64,000 nucleotides of DNA from CALARM01 sp964431735. Its GTDB lineage: Bacteria > Vulcanimicrobiota > SpSt-956 > JAKJGF01. The translations under genes were made by a program, and so were the position numbers. The DNA lies in contig CAYSLJ010000001.1 in the NCBI GenBank assembly GCA_964431735.1, forward strand, positions 62,001 to 126,000, written 5' to 3'. Below, in pieces: positions 41,985 to 51,569 of the stretch (its first letter is position 1; each line of letters starts with the position of its first letter). The notes beneath the pieces are model-generated. The model did not search any database and was not told where the DNA came from. It was given only the letters and a program-made list of their open reading frames with translations.

Positions 41985-44660
41985 ATGACAGAAAAACATA
42001 AGATAAAAAGAAAAGAAGATATTTCTCTATACAGGTCATTATTCAATGAAATGAGTAATTCCTTTGTACTCAGCGAGATTATTTATCTCCATGATGGTTC
42101 TCCCCGGGATTATCTTATTCTTGATGTAAACCCTGCTTTTGAAGAATTTACGGGATTAAAAAAAGATGATGTTGCAGGTAAGACTTTTATGGAACTATTT
42201 CCCGGAGCCGGAAAATACTGGTTTGAACAATTCAGAACTGTTGTTCTCACAGAAAAACCTGCCCGTTTTGAGGGCTATTACGGAGGAACCCGTAAATATG
42301 CAGATGTAATTGCTTATATACCTCAAAGGGGACAGCTTGCAGTAATGCTGACAGATATTACAGAAAAGAAGAAAATGGAAAAGGCCCTCAGAGAAAGTGA
42401 GGAAAAATATAGAACTCTTACAGAAGCTGCAGAAGATTGTATTTTCGTCATTAATAAAGAAGACTGTGTGGAATTTGTAAATACCTATGCGGCAAGACAG
42501 CTCAGAACAACACCTGAAAAAATAAAAGGTCAACCCAGGTCTTATCTGTTTCCTCCCGCACTGGCAGAGAGGCAGAAGTTTTTTTTAGATAAAGTTTTTG
42601 AAATAGGACGGCCTGTTCGCACTGAAAACAAAGATCACCTGGGAGGTCACGATGTATGGTTGAGTAATAATCTGGTACCTCTGAAAAATGAAAAAGGGGA
42701 TGTTCGTGCTGTTATGGGATTGTCCCGTGATGTGACGGAAAGTAAAAAAACAGAAGAATCCCTGAGAGCAAGTGAAGAACGGCTGAAACTTGTCCTTGAA
42801 GCAACCAATGACGGATACTGGGACTGGAATATAGCTACAGGAACTGCCTATTTCAGTCCCCGTTATTATACTATGCTCTGCTACGAACCGGATGATTTTC
42901 CCTCAGATTATAAAAGCTGGATAAAACTGATTCATCCTTACGATCGTGAAGAAATTATAAATAAACTGGACAGACATTTTAAAAATAAAGAAGATTTTCT
43001 TACTATAGAATATCGTATTAAAGCAAAATCAGGAGAATGGAAATGGATAAGGGGGAGAGGAAAGGTTGTGGAACGGGATAAAGATGGCAATTCAGTGAGA
43101 ATGGTTGGGACAAATACTGATATTACCGGACAGAAAGAAGGTGAGAGAAAACTTCGTTTGAGTGAAGAGAAATTCTTTAAAGCTTTCAATACCAGCCCTG
43201 ATTCTATGTCTATTACCAGGCTTTCTGACGGGAGATTCCTGGAAATAAACCGGGGTTTTATAAAATTACATGGCTATACACAGGATGAAGTTACAAACAA
43301 GACATCACTGGAACTTAATATATGGTCAAAACCGTCGGAACGGAGGAAATTAATAAATATATTAAAAACTTCCGGCGAGGTGACAGGTATGGAAATAAAT
43401 TTCCTGAAAAAAGACGGTTCTTCTGTTACAGGACTTATGTCGGCAAATATTTTGAATCTTAATGATGAAGAGTGTATCTTTTCTGTAGTAAGGGATATTA
43501 CGGAAAGAAAAAAACTGGAGGCTCAACTGATTCAGGCACAGAAAATGGAGGCAATAGGTCAGCTTGCAGGAGGTATAGCCCACGATTTTAATAATATTCT
43601 CACAGGTATTCTTGGCTATGCAAATATGCTCAAGCTGGAAGCCAGAGATGATGAGCTTGTATATGAAGCAGCAGTAACAATAGAAAAAGCAGGAGAAAGG
43701 GCAGCAGAACTGACCAAACAGTTACTCGGTTTTGCCAGAAAGGCAAAACATCGAAACAGCAGAGTAGATTTAAATGATATTGCCTGTGAGGTTATAAACC
43801 TTTTGAACAGAACTATCGAAGAAAATATTACTATTATTTCTAAGTTAGATACTTTTAAAGCAATAGTTCTTGGAGATTCAGGACAGTTACAGCAGGCCAT
43901 AATTAATCTGGTCGTAAATGCCAGAGACGCTATGCCTGACGGCGGAAAATTAATTCTGGAAACAGAGAAAATTTGTTTTGATGAAAAATATTGTCTTAAT
44001 CATGTAGGACTTGCTCCCGGTGAATATGTAAGATTTTCTGTCGTTGATACAGGAACAGGTATAGCGGAAGATATACAGGAACATATCTTTGAACCGTTTT
44101 TTACTACAAAAGAACAGGGGAAAGGCACAGGTATGGGTCTTGCCATGGTGTACGGAATAGTAAAAGATCATGGCGGAACTATAAGGGTTTCCAGTGAAAT
44201 AAATAAAGGCACATCCTTTCATATATATCTGCCTTTAAATTCCAGAAAAGCTGTGGAGAAAAAACGAAAAGATAATTTGATCCGTGGCAGAGGGAAGATC
44301 ATGCTTGTCGAGGACGAAAAAGTTGTTCTGGATATTACTTGCCTTGCATTGAAAGGACTTGGTTATGAAGTTGTACCTGTCAGAGACGGCAGAGAAGCAC
44401 TTTCTTACTATGAAAAGTCCGGCAATACTATTGATCTTATTATTATGGATCTTGTAATGCCTGAAATGGGAGCAGAAGAGTGTATAAAAGCATTGAGAAA
44501 ACTTAACAGTTCTATTCCTGTTATCCTTTCAACAGGCTATGCCCCTGTCGGGAAAGTCAGAGAGATTATTGATGACGGCTGCAGATTTATTCAAAAACCA
44601 TACAGTATTCAGGAGTTATCTGAAGTGATTGCCATGGCAATGAAAGGTGAAGCAAATTGA
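41985..44660 (+). CDS. hybrid sensor histidine kinase, four PAS domains and a C-terminal receiver
   Basis: An 891-residue soluble kinase without membrane spans. PAS domains lie at about 15-115 (ILDVNPAFEEFTGLKKDD), 134-255, 260-385 (PAS_3 type, WDWNIATGTAYFSPRYYTML) and 395-515. The HisKA domain has the phospho-accepting His in LAGGIAHDFNNILTGILGYA at about 527-546. HATPase_c has N, D and G boxes (LVVNARDAMPDGG, VVDTGTGIAEDI, GKGTGMGLAMVYGI). A receiver follows at about 770-888 (IMLVEDEKVV, LIIMDLVMPEM). No ribosome-binding site is seen after the heptamer tract. A second kinase gene follows within a few bases, so the two probably act together in the cytoplasm. Confidence 0.92.
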   Translation: MTEKHKIKRKEDISLYRSLFNEMSNSFVLSEIIYLHDGSPRDYLILDVNPAFEEFTGLKKDDVAGKTFMELFPGAGKYWFEQFRTVVLTEKPARFEGYYGGTRKYADVIAYIPQRGQLAVMLTDITEKKKMEKALRESEEKYRTLTEAAEDCIFVINKEDCVEFVNTYAARQLRTTPEKIKGQPRSYLFPPALAERQKFFLDKVFEIGRPVRTENKDHLGGHDVWLSNNLVPLKNEKGDVRAVMGLSRDVTESKKTEESLRASEERLKLVLEATNDGYWDWNIATGTAYFSPRYYTMLCYEPDDFPSDYKSWIKLIHPYDREEIINKLDRHFKNKEDFLTIEYRIKAKSGEWKWIRGRGKVVERDKDGNSVRMVGTNTDITGQKEGERKLRLSEEKFFKAFNTSPDSMSITRLSDGRFLEINRGFIKLHGYTQDEVTNKTSLELNIWSKPSERRKLINILKTSGEVTGMEINFLKKDGSSVTGLMSANILNLNDEECIFSVVRDITERKKLEAQLIQAQKMEAIGQLAGGIAHDFNNILTGILGYANMLKLEARDDELVYEAAVTIEKAGERAAELTKQLLGFARKAKHRNSRVDLNDIACEVINLLNRTIEENITIISKLDTFKAIVLGDSGQLQQAIINLVVNARDAMPDGGKLILETEKICFDEKYCLNHVGLAPGEYVRFSVVDTGTGIAEDIQEHIFEPFFTTKEQGKGTGMGLAMVYGIVKDHGGTIRVSSEINKGTSFHIYLPLNSRKAVEKKRKDNLIRGRGKIMLVEDEKVVLDITCLALKGLGYEVVPVRDGREALSYYEKSGNTIDLIIMDLVMPEMGAEECIKALRKLNSSIPVILSTGYAPVGKVREIIDDGCRFIQKPYSIQELSEVIAMAMKGEAN

Positions 44661-44667
44661 GTTTAAA

Positions 44668-47600
44668 ATGGAACAAAAACTTAAAGAATTGCTTGAATTA
44701 AATCAGAAAATAATTAATTCTTCTTATATGGGTATTGCTGTTTATAATGCTGATTCAGGCCTTTGTGTTCTTGCCAATAATAGTCTGGCATCCATGGTTG
44801 GCGGCAATCAGGACGAATTACTTAAACAAAATTTTCGAAACCTTGACTCATGGAAGAAATCCGGTATGGATAAGATGGCTGAAAAAGCACTGGCTACCGG
44901 TAAAGAAATTTCCAATATATTTTATATAGAGACAACGTTTAATAAAAAAATTTATCTGGAATGTACCTTTAGCTCTTTTACCAGTAACGGAGAAGAGCAT
45001 TTGTTGTTTATAGCCAGTGATATTACCGGCAAAAAGTTAATTGAAAACAAACTGATAGAGAGTGAAAAAAAATATCGCCACCTGATTGAACTTGCCCAGG
45101 AAGGTGTATGGGTAATTGATTCTGAAGGGTATACGACTTTTGTAAATCCCTGTATGGCAGAAATGCTCGGATATACCGGAGAAGAGATGACTGGTAAACA
45201 TATTTTTTGCTTTATCGATGAACGACATATAAGTATTGCCAGGAACAGACTTGAAAGACGCAGACAGGGTGTTAAAGAACAGCATGAGTTTGAATTGCGC
45301 GGAAAAGACGGAAAACGTATTTATACAATTATGTCATCGTCACCTGTTATAGATGAAGAAGGTAATTATAACGGCGCTATTACCCTGGTAAAAGACATAA
45401 CAGAAAGAAAAACTATGGAGAATTCCCTTAATATTAATAATCAAATTGCCAGCGTATTTCTTACTTCTGATTCATACGAAATGTACGGGGAAATACTGGA
45501 AATTATTCTAAAAGTATTAAATAGCGAATATGGTCTCTTTGGTTTTATTAATGAAAGAGGAGATTTTGTCTGTCCTTCAATGACCAGGGATATATGGGAT
45601 AAATGTCGGACTGCAGATAAAAATATCATTTTCCCGAAAGAAAAATGGGGAGGAATCTGGGGGCGGTCTCTTATGGAGCGTAAAACATTGTATTCAAATG
45701 AGTCTTTTAATGTACCGTCCGGTCATATACCATTGACCAATGCACTGATTGTACCCGTACTCTATCAGGAGAAATTGATAGGTCTCGTTGGTGTGGCCAA
45801 CAGGAAAGAAGGGTATAAGGATTTTGACGCAGGTTTGCTTGAATCTATTGTAGAATTTATTGCTCCTGTATTAAAGGCCAGACTTGACAGTGACAGATTT
45901 GAGAAATCGTTAATCGAAAGTGAAGAGAAATTAAATTTACTCATAAAATCAATGGATAATATGATTTTTCAACTGGATAAAAACGGAATATTTCTGTCAT
46001 ATTATACAGGTGCTTCTGATAAAAATAATTTATATGTCCTGGAGGACATTTTTATCGGTAAATCCTTTAAGAGAGTATTGCCTTTAGATGTTGCAATAAA
46101 ATTGGATGAAGCTATGAAAGGGATACTGTCTGACCATAAGACCAGATCCTTTGATTATTCTATGAAGGTTTCCAGCAAATCAAGATGGTTTAATGCAACT
46201 GTTTCAATATATAAAGATATTAAAGGCGAATACGGCGGATTTACATGTGTGGTAAGGGATATAACTGACAGACATCATGCAGAAGAAGCACTCAAAGAAA
46301 GTGAGAAAAAATATAAAACTCTGTATGATTCTTCCAGAGATGCAATAATGATTGTAAAACCGGAAAAAGGATTTATAAACGGGAACCATGCCACTATAGA
46401 GCTTTTTTCCTGTAAAAACGAAGAGGAATTTATAAATCAATCTCCTGCCAGTTTATCTCCTGAATATCAGCCAGACGGGAAACTATCTTCCATAAAGGCT
46501 CTGGAGATGATGGCAATAGCAATGGAAAAAGGTTCCCATTTCTTTGAATGGAAACATAAAAAGTTAGACGGAAAAGAATTCTTTGCTACAGTGCTCTTAA
46601 ATAGACTGGAGTTATATGGTGAAAATCTTTTACAGGCCACGGTTCGCGATATTACAGTTTATAAACAGGCGGAAGAAGCATTACGGGCATCTGAAGAAAA
46701 ATACAGGAGTCTTGTTGATAATATAGGTACAGGTGTTGTGCTCATAAGCCGGGATATGGAAATACTTACCCTGAATAATCAGATGAAATTATGGTTTCCT
46801 CATATAGATGTTTCTGCAAAACCTGTCTGTTATAAAAAATTTAATAATCCTCCCGGGAAACATATATGTCCCTATTGTCCTGCCGTTAAAACACTTCGCG
46901 ACGGACAGGTCTATGAGTCCATTGCGGAAACACCGGTAGGGGAGAAGATTATGGTTTACAGAATTATTTCTTCTCCTGTCATAGATAAAGACGGCTCCAT
47001 AGTAGCGGCAATAGAAATGGTTGAAGATATTACAGAGAGAAAAAAAGCAGAGAATGAATTAATAGAACAGACTATGGCCAGGAATGTTGCAGAAGCAGCA
47101 AATAAAGCTAAAAGTGAAATTCTGTCCAATATAAGTCATGAATTAAGAACACCTCTGAACTCCATACTGGGCTATGCCAGATTGCTTATGGCAGATGAAA
47201 AACTGACGGCAGAGCAAAAGAGAGGAATGGCTATTATTGAAAAAAGCGGTGTTCATCTGCTCGCTCTGATTAACGATATTCTGGATATTTCCAGGATAGA
47301 AGCAAAGAAAATGGAAATTTTGAATAATCCCTTTGACCTGAAAAAGATGCTCTACATGATTGAACATATGATAAAAGTGAAAATTATGGAAAAAAATCTT
47401 TCATTTCATTTTGAATATGACAGAGATCTCCCTGATTATGTTTTGGGAGATGAAAAAAAGATAAGTCAGATTTTACTTAATCTTCTCGGTAATGCCGTTA
47501 AATTTACCCATCAGGGAAGTATAGGTCTGAAAGTAAAAAGAATGGATAAAAAGATTAAATTTCAGGTGGAAGATACGGGGATTGGAATACCGGAGGATAA

Positions 47601-48072
47601 GGTGGATATAATTTTTTCTCCCTTTCAGCAATTATCAGGACATTTGAAGAAAAGCGAAGGCACCGGTCTTGGCCTCGCTATAAGTCGTGAACTGGCAGAG
47701 CTTATGGGAAGTAAACTGAATGTAGAGAGTATTATCGGTAAAGGAAGTAAATTCTGGTTTGAAATAGAACTAATATCTCAGAGGCCTCTCTTAACAGGGA
47801 GGGACTGTAAAGAAGAAATAATCACAGACTTTGATAAAGCATTCAATGAGCAATTGCCTGACTTGGATGAGGTAAAACTGCCGGTGGAAATCGTGAAAAA
47901 TTTATTTTATATAAGTGAAAAAGGCGATTTCAGAGCTATAAAAAAAGAACTGAACAGGATTAAATCTCTTGATAAATCATATGAACCTTTTTATAAAAAA
48001 GTGAAAAAACTGGTTGATGGATTTGAACTTGAGAGATTAAATAAACTGCTGGAGTCTTATGTCGGGAAATAG
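44668..48072 (+). CDS. multi-PAS/GAF histidine kinase with C-terminal helical domain
   Basis: A 1134-residue cytoplasmic kinase. A GTG at 44647 overlapping the previous gene is the alternative start. Order: PAS (about 10-125), PAS (130-255), GAF (260-410, EKWGGIWGRSLMERKTLYSN), PAS (420-540), PAS (545-675), PAS (680-800, with a CysCys-containing ICPYCPAVKTLRDG), HisKA (LSNISHELRTPLNSILGYA), HATPase_c (LLGNAVKFTHQGS, GIGIPEDKV, SEGTGLGLAISREL). The last 100 residues (LPVEIVKNLFYISEKGDFRA, DKSYEPFYKKVKKLVDGFEL) resemble the helical domain that usually follows receivers in BarA-like or cyanobacterial kinases, but no receiver is present. Six sensor domains suggest integration of several signals. 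Confidence 0.9.
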   Translation: MEQKLKELLELNQKIINSSYMGIAVYNADSGLCVLANNSLASMVGGNQDELLKQNFRNLDSWKKSGMDKMAEKALATGKEISNIFYIETTFNKKIYLECTFSSFTSNGEEHLLFIASDITGKKLIENKLIESEKKYRHLIELAQEGVWVIDSEGYTTFVNPCMAEMLGYTGEEMTGKHIFCFIDERHISIARNRLERRRQGVKEQHEFELRGKDGKRIYTIMSSSPVIDEEGNYNGAITLVKDITERKTMENSLNINNQIASVFLTSDSYEMYGEILEIILKVLNSEYGLFGFINERGDFVCPSMTRDIWDKCRTADKNIIFPKEKWGGIWGRSLMERKTLYSNESFNVPSGHIPLTNALIVPVLYQEKLIGLVGVANRKEGYKDFDAGLLESIVEFIAPVLKARLDSDRFEKSLIESEEKLNLLIKSMDNMIFQLDKNGIFLSYYTGASDKNNLYVLEDIFIGKSFKRVLPLDVAIKLDEAMKGILSDHKTRSFDYSMKVSSKSRWFNATVSIYKDIKGEYGGFTCVVRDITDRHHAEEALKESEKKYKTLYDSSRDAIMIVKPEKGFINGNHATIELFSCKNEEEFINQSPASLSPEYQPDGKLSSIKALEMMAIAMEKGSHFFEWKHKKLDGKEFFATVLLNRLELYGENLLQATVRDITVYKQAEEALRASEEKYRSLVDNIGTGVVLISRDMEILTLNNQMKLWFPHIDVSAKPVCYKKFNNPPGKHICPYCPAVKTLRDGQVYESIAETPVGEKIMVYRIISSPVIDKDGSIVAAIEMVEDITERKKAENELIEQTMARNVAEAANKAKSEILSNISHELRTPLNSILGYARLLMADEKLTAEQKRGMAIIEKSGVHLLALINDILDISRIEAKKMEILNNPFDLKKMLYMIEHMIKVKIMEKNLSFHFEYDRDLPDYVLGDEKKISQILLNLLGNAVKFTHQGSIGLKVKRMDKKIKFQVEDTGIGIPEDKVDIIFSPFQQLSGHLKKSEGTGLGLAISRELAELMGSKLNVESIIGKGSKFWFEIELISQRPLLTGRDCKEEIITDFDKAFNEQLPDLDEVKLPVEIVKNLFYISEKGDFRAIKKELNRIKSLDKSYEPFYKKVKKLVDGFELERLNKLLESYVGK

Positions 48073-48121
48073 CCTCTGTCATAATACGAAATTGCTCCGG
48101 TTCCGTCTTACCAATCACCCG

Positions 48122-48991
48122 TCACATATTCCACGAATCAATTACATCCTTAAAATTTTCTTTTATCTTCAGAAGAATGGAAGGTAAATCTTTTTCCGTT
48201 ATGCCGAGTTTCTCCCATGCAGTGGTAGTAATATTACTTACAAGAGGATCGGAACTTGTGCCTAAAGCCATGGCTTTTGCTATCTGATTTCCTGCATATA
48301 CACTGTATATGAGTAATTCTGCTTCCTCTCTGTTTTCCAGTTTCCCGGTAAAGGAAGGAAATTGTTCCGGATTATGATGAAGACTTATACTGCAGGCGAG
48401 CTCTTTAGGGAAATGCCATTTCTCTGCAATAAAACTGCCCAGGTCTGAATGATCAAATCCCAGTAATTCTCTTTCCGATTCACTTTCTGTTAATAGTTTA
48501 TTCCCCTTTATCTTCTCTATGATCTTTTTTGTATCTTCAGGAAAATTAAGAAGAAGAATTATCTTGCCTATATCATGAAGAATGCCGCCCATAAAAGCTT
48601 TTTCCTGAATAAGAGGATTTTTCCCCGTAAGGAGTGATTTCGAAGCAATGGCACAGCCGATACTGTGATGCCAGAGTTTCTGAACATCAACGGCCCGGCT
48701 GGTGTTTGCGGTAAATATGCCTGATACTGAAACTGTTACTGCAAGATTTCTTATTGTATTGAAGCCAAGGACAGTGATGGCTTTTTTCAGTGTGCCTACC
48801 ATGTATGAAAGACCGTAGTAGCTTGAATTGGCAAGCTTAAGAATTTTTGCCGTAAGGGCAGGATCTTTTTCAATTATAGTGTTTACTGTATCTATAGTAA
48901 CGGATTTGCTGTGGAGAACACGATTAAGATTCAGCAGTATATCGGGCAACACCGGAAGATCCTTTATTTTAAGCGTGTTTATTTTGTTCAC
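48122..48991 (-). CDS. HDOD-domain signalling protein
   Basis: A 289-residue HDOD protein (HD-related output domain) with no catalytic HD pair of the canonical type. Typical segments are LPVLPDILLNLNRVLHSKS at about 12-30, TAKILKLANSSYYGLSYMVG, AITVLGFNTIRNLAVTVSVS, GILHDIGKIILLLNFPEDTK and LGFDHSDLGSFIAEKWHFP. These proteins act in motility, biofilm and cyclic-di-GMP-linked signalling. The gene overlaps its upstream partner by 23 bp and so is translationally coupled to an HD-GYP regulator. The last Met codon and the stop lie in GTGAC-type repeat sequence. The start is GTG. Confidence 0.9.
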   Translation of the reverse strand: MNKINTLKIKDLPVLPDILLNLNRVLHSKSVTIDTVNTIIEKDPALTAKILKLANSSYYGLSYMVGTLKKAITVLGFNTIRNLAVTVSVSGIFTANTSRAVDVQKLWHHSIGCAIASKSLLTGKNPLIQEKAFMGGILHDIGKIILLLNFPEDTKKIIEKIKGNKLLTESESERELLGFDHSDLGSFIAEKWHFPKELACSISLHHNPEQFPSFTGKLENREEAELLIYSVYAGNQIAKAMALGTSSDPLVSNITTTAWEKLGITEKDLPSILLKIKENFKDVIDSWNM

Positions 48992-49313
48992 TATCGAGTT
49001 TCTCCTTCGCTTCTATTTTCAAAATTTCATTGAACAGAAGGAGATTCATGGAGTCAGAAGGAAATTCACGGAATCTCCCGAGAATTTCTTCTTTTATTGC
49101 TTCTTCTGCTTTTTCTACTTCTTCCTTTGAAAAAACTCTTTTTTTTCTTGCTTCTTCTACGGGTACCCTGGTGATATTATAACGAAGAAGACTTTTTTTT
49201 AAAGAATCACTTACAGCAGTTCCTTTCGCCACAAGACGCTGGGAAGAAGAACTGTATATATCCTGTGCTATGACCATATCTTCTGTTATTTCTTCTATGG
49301 AAATTATGTTCAT
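48969..49313 (-). CDS. small protein resembling the N-terminal part of HD-GYP proteins
   Basis: A 114-residue soluble protein. Residues 5-55 (IEEITEDMVIAQDIYSSSSQ, then RLVAKGTAVSDSLKKSLLRY) have the pattern of the small beta domain found before HD-GYP domains (often called DUF3391-like), where GM-x-L-A-x-D-V and LLxKGT are usual. The rest is a charged helix. It is encoded between the HD-GYP gene (ATGA overlap) and the HDOD gene (23-bp overlap), so the three genes form a tight operon and their products probably interact. Confidence 0.7.
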   Translation of the reverse strand: MNIISIEEITEDMVIAQDIYSSSSQRLVAKGTAVSDSLKKSLLRYNITRVPVEEARKKRVFSKEEVEKAEEAIKEEILGRFREFPSDSMNLLLFNEILKIEAKEKLDSEQNKHA

Positions 49314-50620
49314 TCAGCGGGTTTCTCCTGTTTTTTTGTTTTTATAAAAATGCCTTCCTTTGAAGGATCCAGTATAGAATAACGTTTTATGGCATTTATA
49401 TACTTTTCATTCAGTTCTGTACCTTTCCATAAAAAAGGAAAGCCACTTCCGCTTACAATATCCCTTGAAAGAGTCATTCCTGCCTTTAAATCTTCTATAT
49501 GAAATTCCTGTTCAAGAATACTCGGAGAAGGTAATTGTTCATGATAAAGTTCCGTTGCCGCTTCTTCAATAAGATGATATAACTGGGGGTCAAATTTCCT
49601 TACAAGCTCTTCTTTTAATTTGCTCATAGCAAATCTTATTACATTATCTCCTCTGAATTTTCCCATGGTTCTATCCATAAAATCCGCCGCCGCAATAATC
49701 CTTGACCCTAAAGGTATATCTTTGCCCATCAATTTATCAGGAAAACCCTGGCCATTAAATCTTTCATGGTGATGTCTTATAAGTATTCCCGCATCTCTCA
49801 TATCTTCTACAGGATCAATAACTGCCTGGGCTCTTATGGGATGAAGCATATATTCTTTCATATCTCTCGCTGTCATATCATCGAAATCTTTCGTAAGAAG
49901 AGGATCACTGAGACCTATTTTCCCTATATCATGAAGGAGAGAAGCTATATTTATATTTTTTATTTCTTCTTCCGGCAGTTTCATTTTTCTTGCTATTTTC
50001 ACAGACATTTCACAGACATTTTTGGAATGATTTCTGATAGAGGTGTTACGCAGTTCAAGAAGCTTGGAAAAGGCTATGATTGTATCATCGAAATTTTCTT
50101 TCAATCTCTGGTTTTTAGCCACGATATCTACAGTCTGTTCCTGTACTATTCTGGCAAGTTTCATATTCCATTGTTTCAGTGCTTCGTTCTGCTTGCTTAC
50201 AATTTCTGAAAGCCTCTGGTTTTCTTTAGTGAGATTATATCTTTTAACTGCATCTTTTATGACACAGATAAATTCCTCATCATCCCATGGTTTGGATATA
50301 TATCTGTAAGCTCCGCCCCTGTTTATTGCGGCTATAGCTACTTTTATGTCAGAATAACCTGTAAGCATTATCCTTACAGCATCAGGTAATAACTTTTTTG
50401 CCTCTTCAAGTAATTCCACTCCTGTCATGCCCGGCATACACATGTCTGAAACAATAACAGCAATGTCTCTTTTGTCATTCATTACCCTTAGAGCTTCTTT
50501 CCCGGAAGAAGCAGTCGTAATATTTAATTCTTCATCTTCCAGCAATCTTCTCAGGCTTCTTAATATATTTAATTCATCATCTACAATCAATATTTTGGGA
50601 AGCATTGAAGTTCCATTCAT
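49310..50620 (-). CDS. response regulator with HD-GYP-type phosphodiesterase domain
   Basis: A 436-residue protein. The receiver domain spans 1-125 (acceptor D59, VIVSDMCMPGMTG). A coiled coil lies at about 130-185. The HD-GYP domain covers about 185-350: the HD pair in SLLHDIGKIGLSDPLL, HP in YMLHPIRAQAVIDPV, and IRHHHERFNGQGFPDKLMGK. The family signature HHExxDGxGYP is changed to HHERFNGQGFP (Tyr to Phe). The C-terminal 60 residues repeat the DMV-like motif of the neighbouring 114-residue protein (IEDLKAGMTLSRDIVSGSGF). The expected role is degradation of cyclic-di-GMP. GAGGTG precedes the ATG. The genes downstream are co-translated. Confidence 0.88.
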   Translation of the reverse strand: MNGTSMLPKILIVDDELNILRSLRRLLEDEELNITTASSGKEALRVMNDKRDIAVIVSDMCMPGMTGVELLEEAKKLLPDAVRIMLTGYSDIKVAIAAINRGGAYRYISKPWDDEEFICVIKDAVKRYNLTKENQRLSEIVSKQNEALKQWNMKLARIVQEQTVDIVAKNQRLKENFDDTIIAFSKLLELRNTSIRNHSKNVCEMSVKIARKMKLPEEEIKNINIASLLHDIGKIGLSDPLLTKDFDDMTARDMKEYMLHPIRAQAVIDPVEDMRDAGILIRHHHERFNGQGFPDKLMGKDIPLGSRIIAAADFMDRTMGKFRGDNVIRFAMSKLKEELVRKFDPQLYHLIEEAATELYHEQLPSPSILEQEFHIEDLKAGMTLSRDIVSGSGFPFLWKGTELNEKYINAIKRYSILDPSKEGIFIKTKKQEKPAE

Positions 50621-50650
50621 TTTTCACACCTCGTTAAAAAATCAATATAT

Positions 50651-50747
50651 TTATTGAGGTAAGCATAAATAATATACTCGTGACGCGTAACGCGTGACGC
50701 GTGACGGGAGGAAAACCTCTGTTAAATGCTTATGCTCAGGTCAGTAA
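50651..50747. mobile_element. TIR element A (copy A3), MITE-like
   Basis: Reverse-complement copy of A2. The left end is TTATTGAGGTAAGCATAAAT; the right end, reversed, is TTACTGACCTGAGCATAAG. The core is CTCGTGACGCG, GTAACGC, GTGACGC, GTGACGG, GAGG. The right end supplies the last codon and the TGA stop of the gene at 50741-51562. Confidence 0.78.
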
Positions 50748-51562
50748 TTCATCTCATCAAAAACCAGTATAATCCCTTCCTGCCCGTCAGGACTCTGCAT
50801 AAATACACCGCTGATTTTAATAGATTTACCGTTTAATAATATTATTTCCCGGAGATATTTATTCCGGATAACTCTGTCTGTAAAATTATTTAAATCTTCT
50901 TCAAATATATCCTTTCTGTCTGTACCTATCATAATCCTTCCTGTATCTCCAAAAAAATCCATTACTTTCCTGTTACATTGTACTATCATGTCATCAATAT
51001 CTATTCCTATTACCCCTTCAGGCAATGAATCCAGTATATTCTGAGCTATTGAAAGAACTCTGTTCTGAAACGTAAGTTCAGAGGTCCTTTCTGAAACTAT
51101 CCTTTCAAGATTCGCATTCAATTCCATCAGTTCTCTGTTCTTTTCCCTGAGTTCCTCTGCAAGTTTCAGATTTTTCTTATTAAGACAATACCATTCTATG
51201 GAATTGGCTATAGTAATCTTCAGATCATCATCATTCCATGGTTTCGGTATGAATTTATATATCTGCCCTTCATTTATGGCCTCAACTATGGACGCAGTAT
51301 CTGCATAACCTGAAAATACAATCCTTACTGTATCAGGCCACTTACGGAAGACCCGTCCCAGGAATTCCACTCCGTTCATTCCCGGCATTTTATAATCACT
51401 TATTACCAGATGAACAGGATATTCATTTTCAAGAACAGAAAGTCCCTCTTCTCCTGAATTTGCAGTAAGTATTTCATAATCATCATCCATAAAAAGTCTT
51501 TCTATGGCTTTAAGGACATTTCTCTCATCATCTACAAACAGAATTTTTACTGGATCGTTCAT
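50741..51562 (-). CDS. response regulator with coiled coil and PAS domain (second copy)
   Basis: A 273-residue protein: receiver at 1-122 (D11-D12, acceptor D56 in LVISDYKMPGMNG, S83 and K107), coiled coil at 125-170 (LAEELREKNRELMELNANLE), PAS domain at 170-270 (GVIGIDIDDMIVQCNRKVMD). It has the same layout as the protein at 6346-7161, clearly a paralogue (both have FIxKPWxxDDLKxxxxxxxE). The stop codon comes from a TIR element A. It sits upstream of the HD-GYP/HDOD operon on the same strand and may feed it. Confidence 0.85.
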   Translation of the reverse strand: MNDPVKILFVDDERNVLKAIERLFMDDDYEILTANSGEEGLSVLENEYPVHLVISDYKMPGMNGVEFLGRVFRKWPDTVRIVFSGYADTASIVEAINEGQIYKFIPKPWNDDDLKITIANSIEWYCLNKKNLKLAEELREKNRELMELNANLERIVSERTSELTFQNRVLSIAQNILDSLPEGVIGIDIDDMIVQCNRKVMDFFGDTGRIMIGTDRKDIFEEDLNNFTDRVIRNKYLREIILLNGKSIKISGVFMQSPDGQEGIILVFDEMNY

Positions 51563-51569
51563 AAATTAT

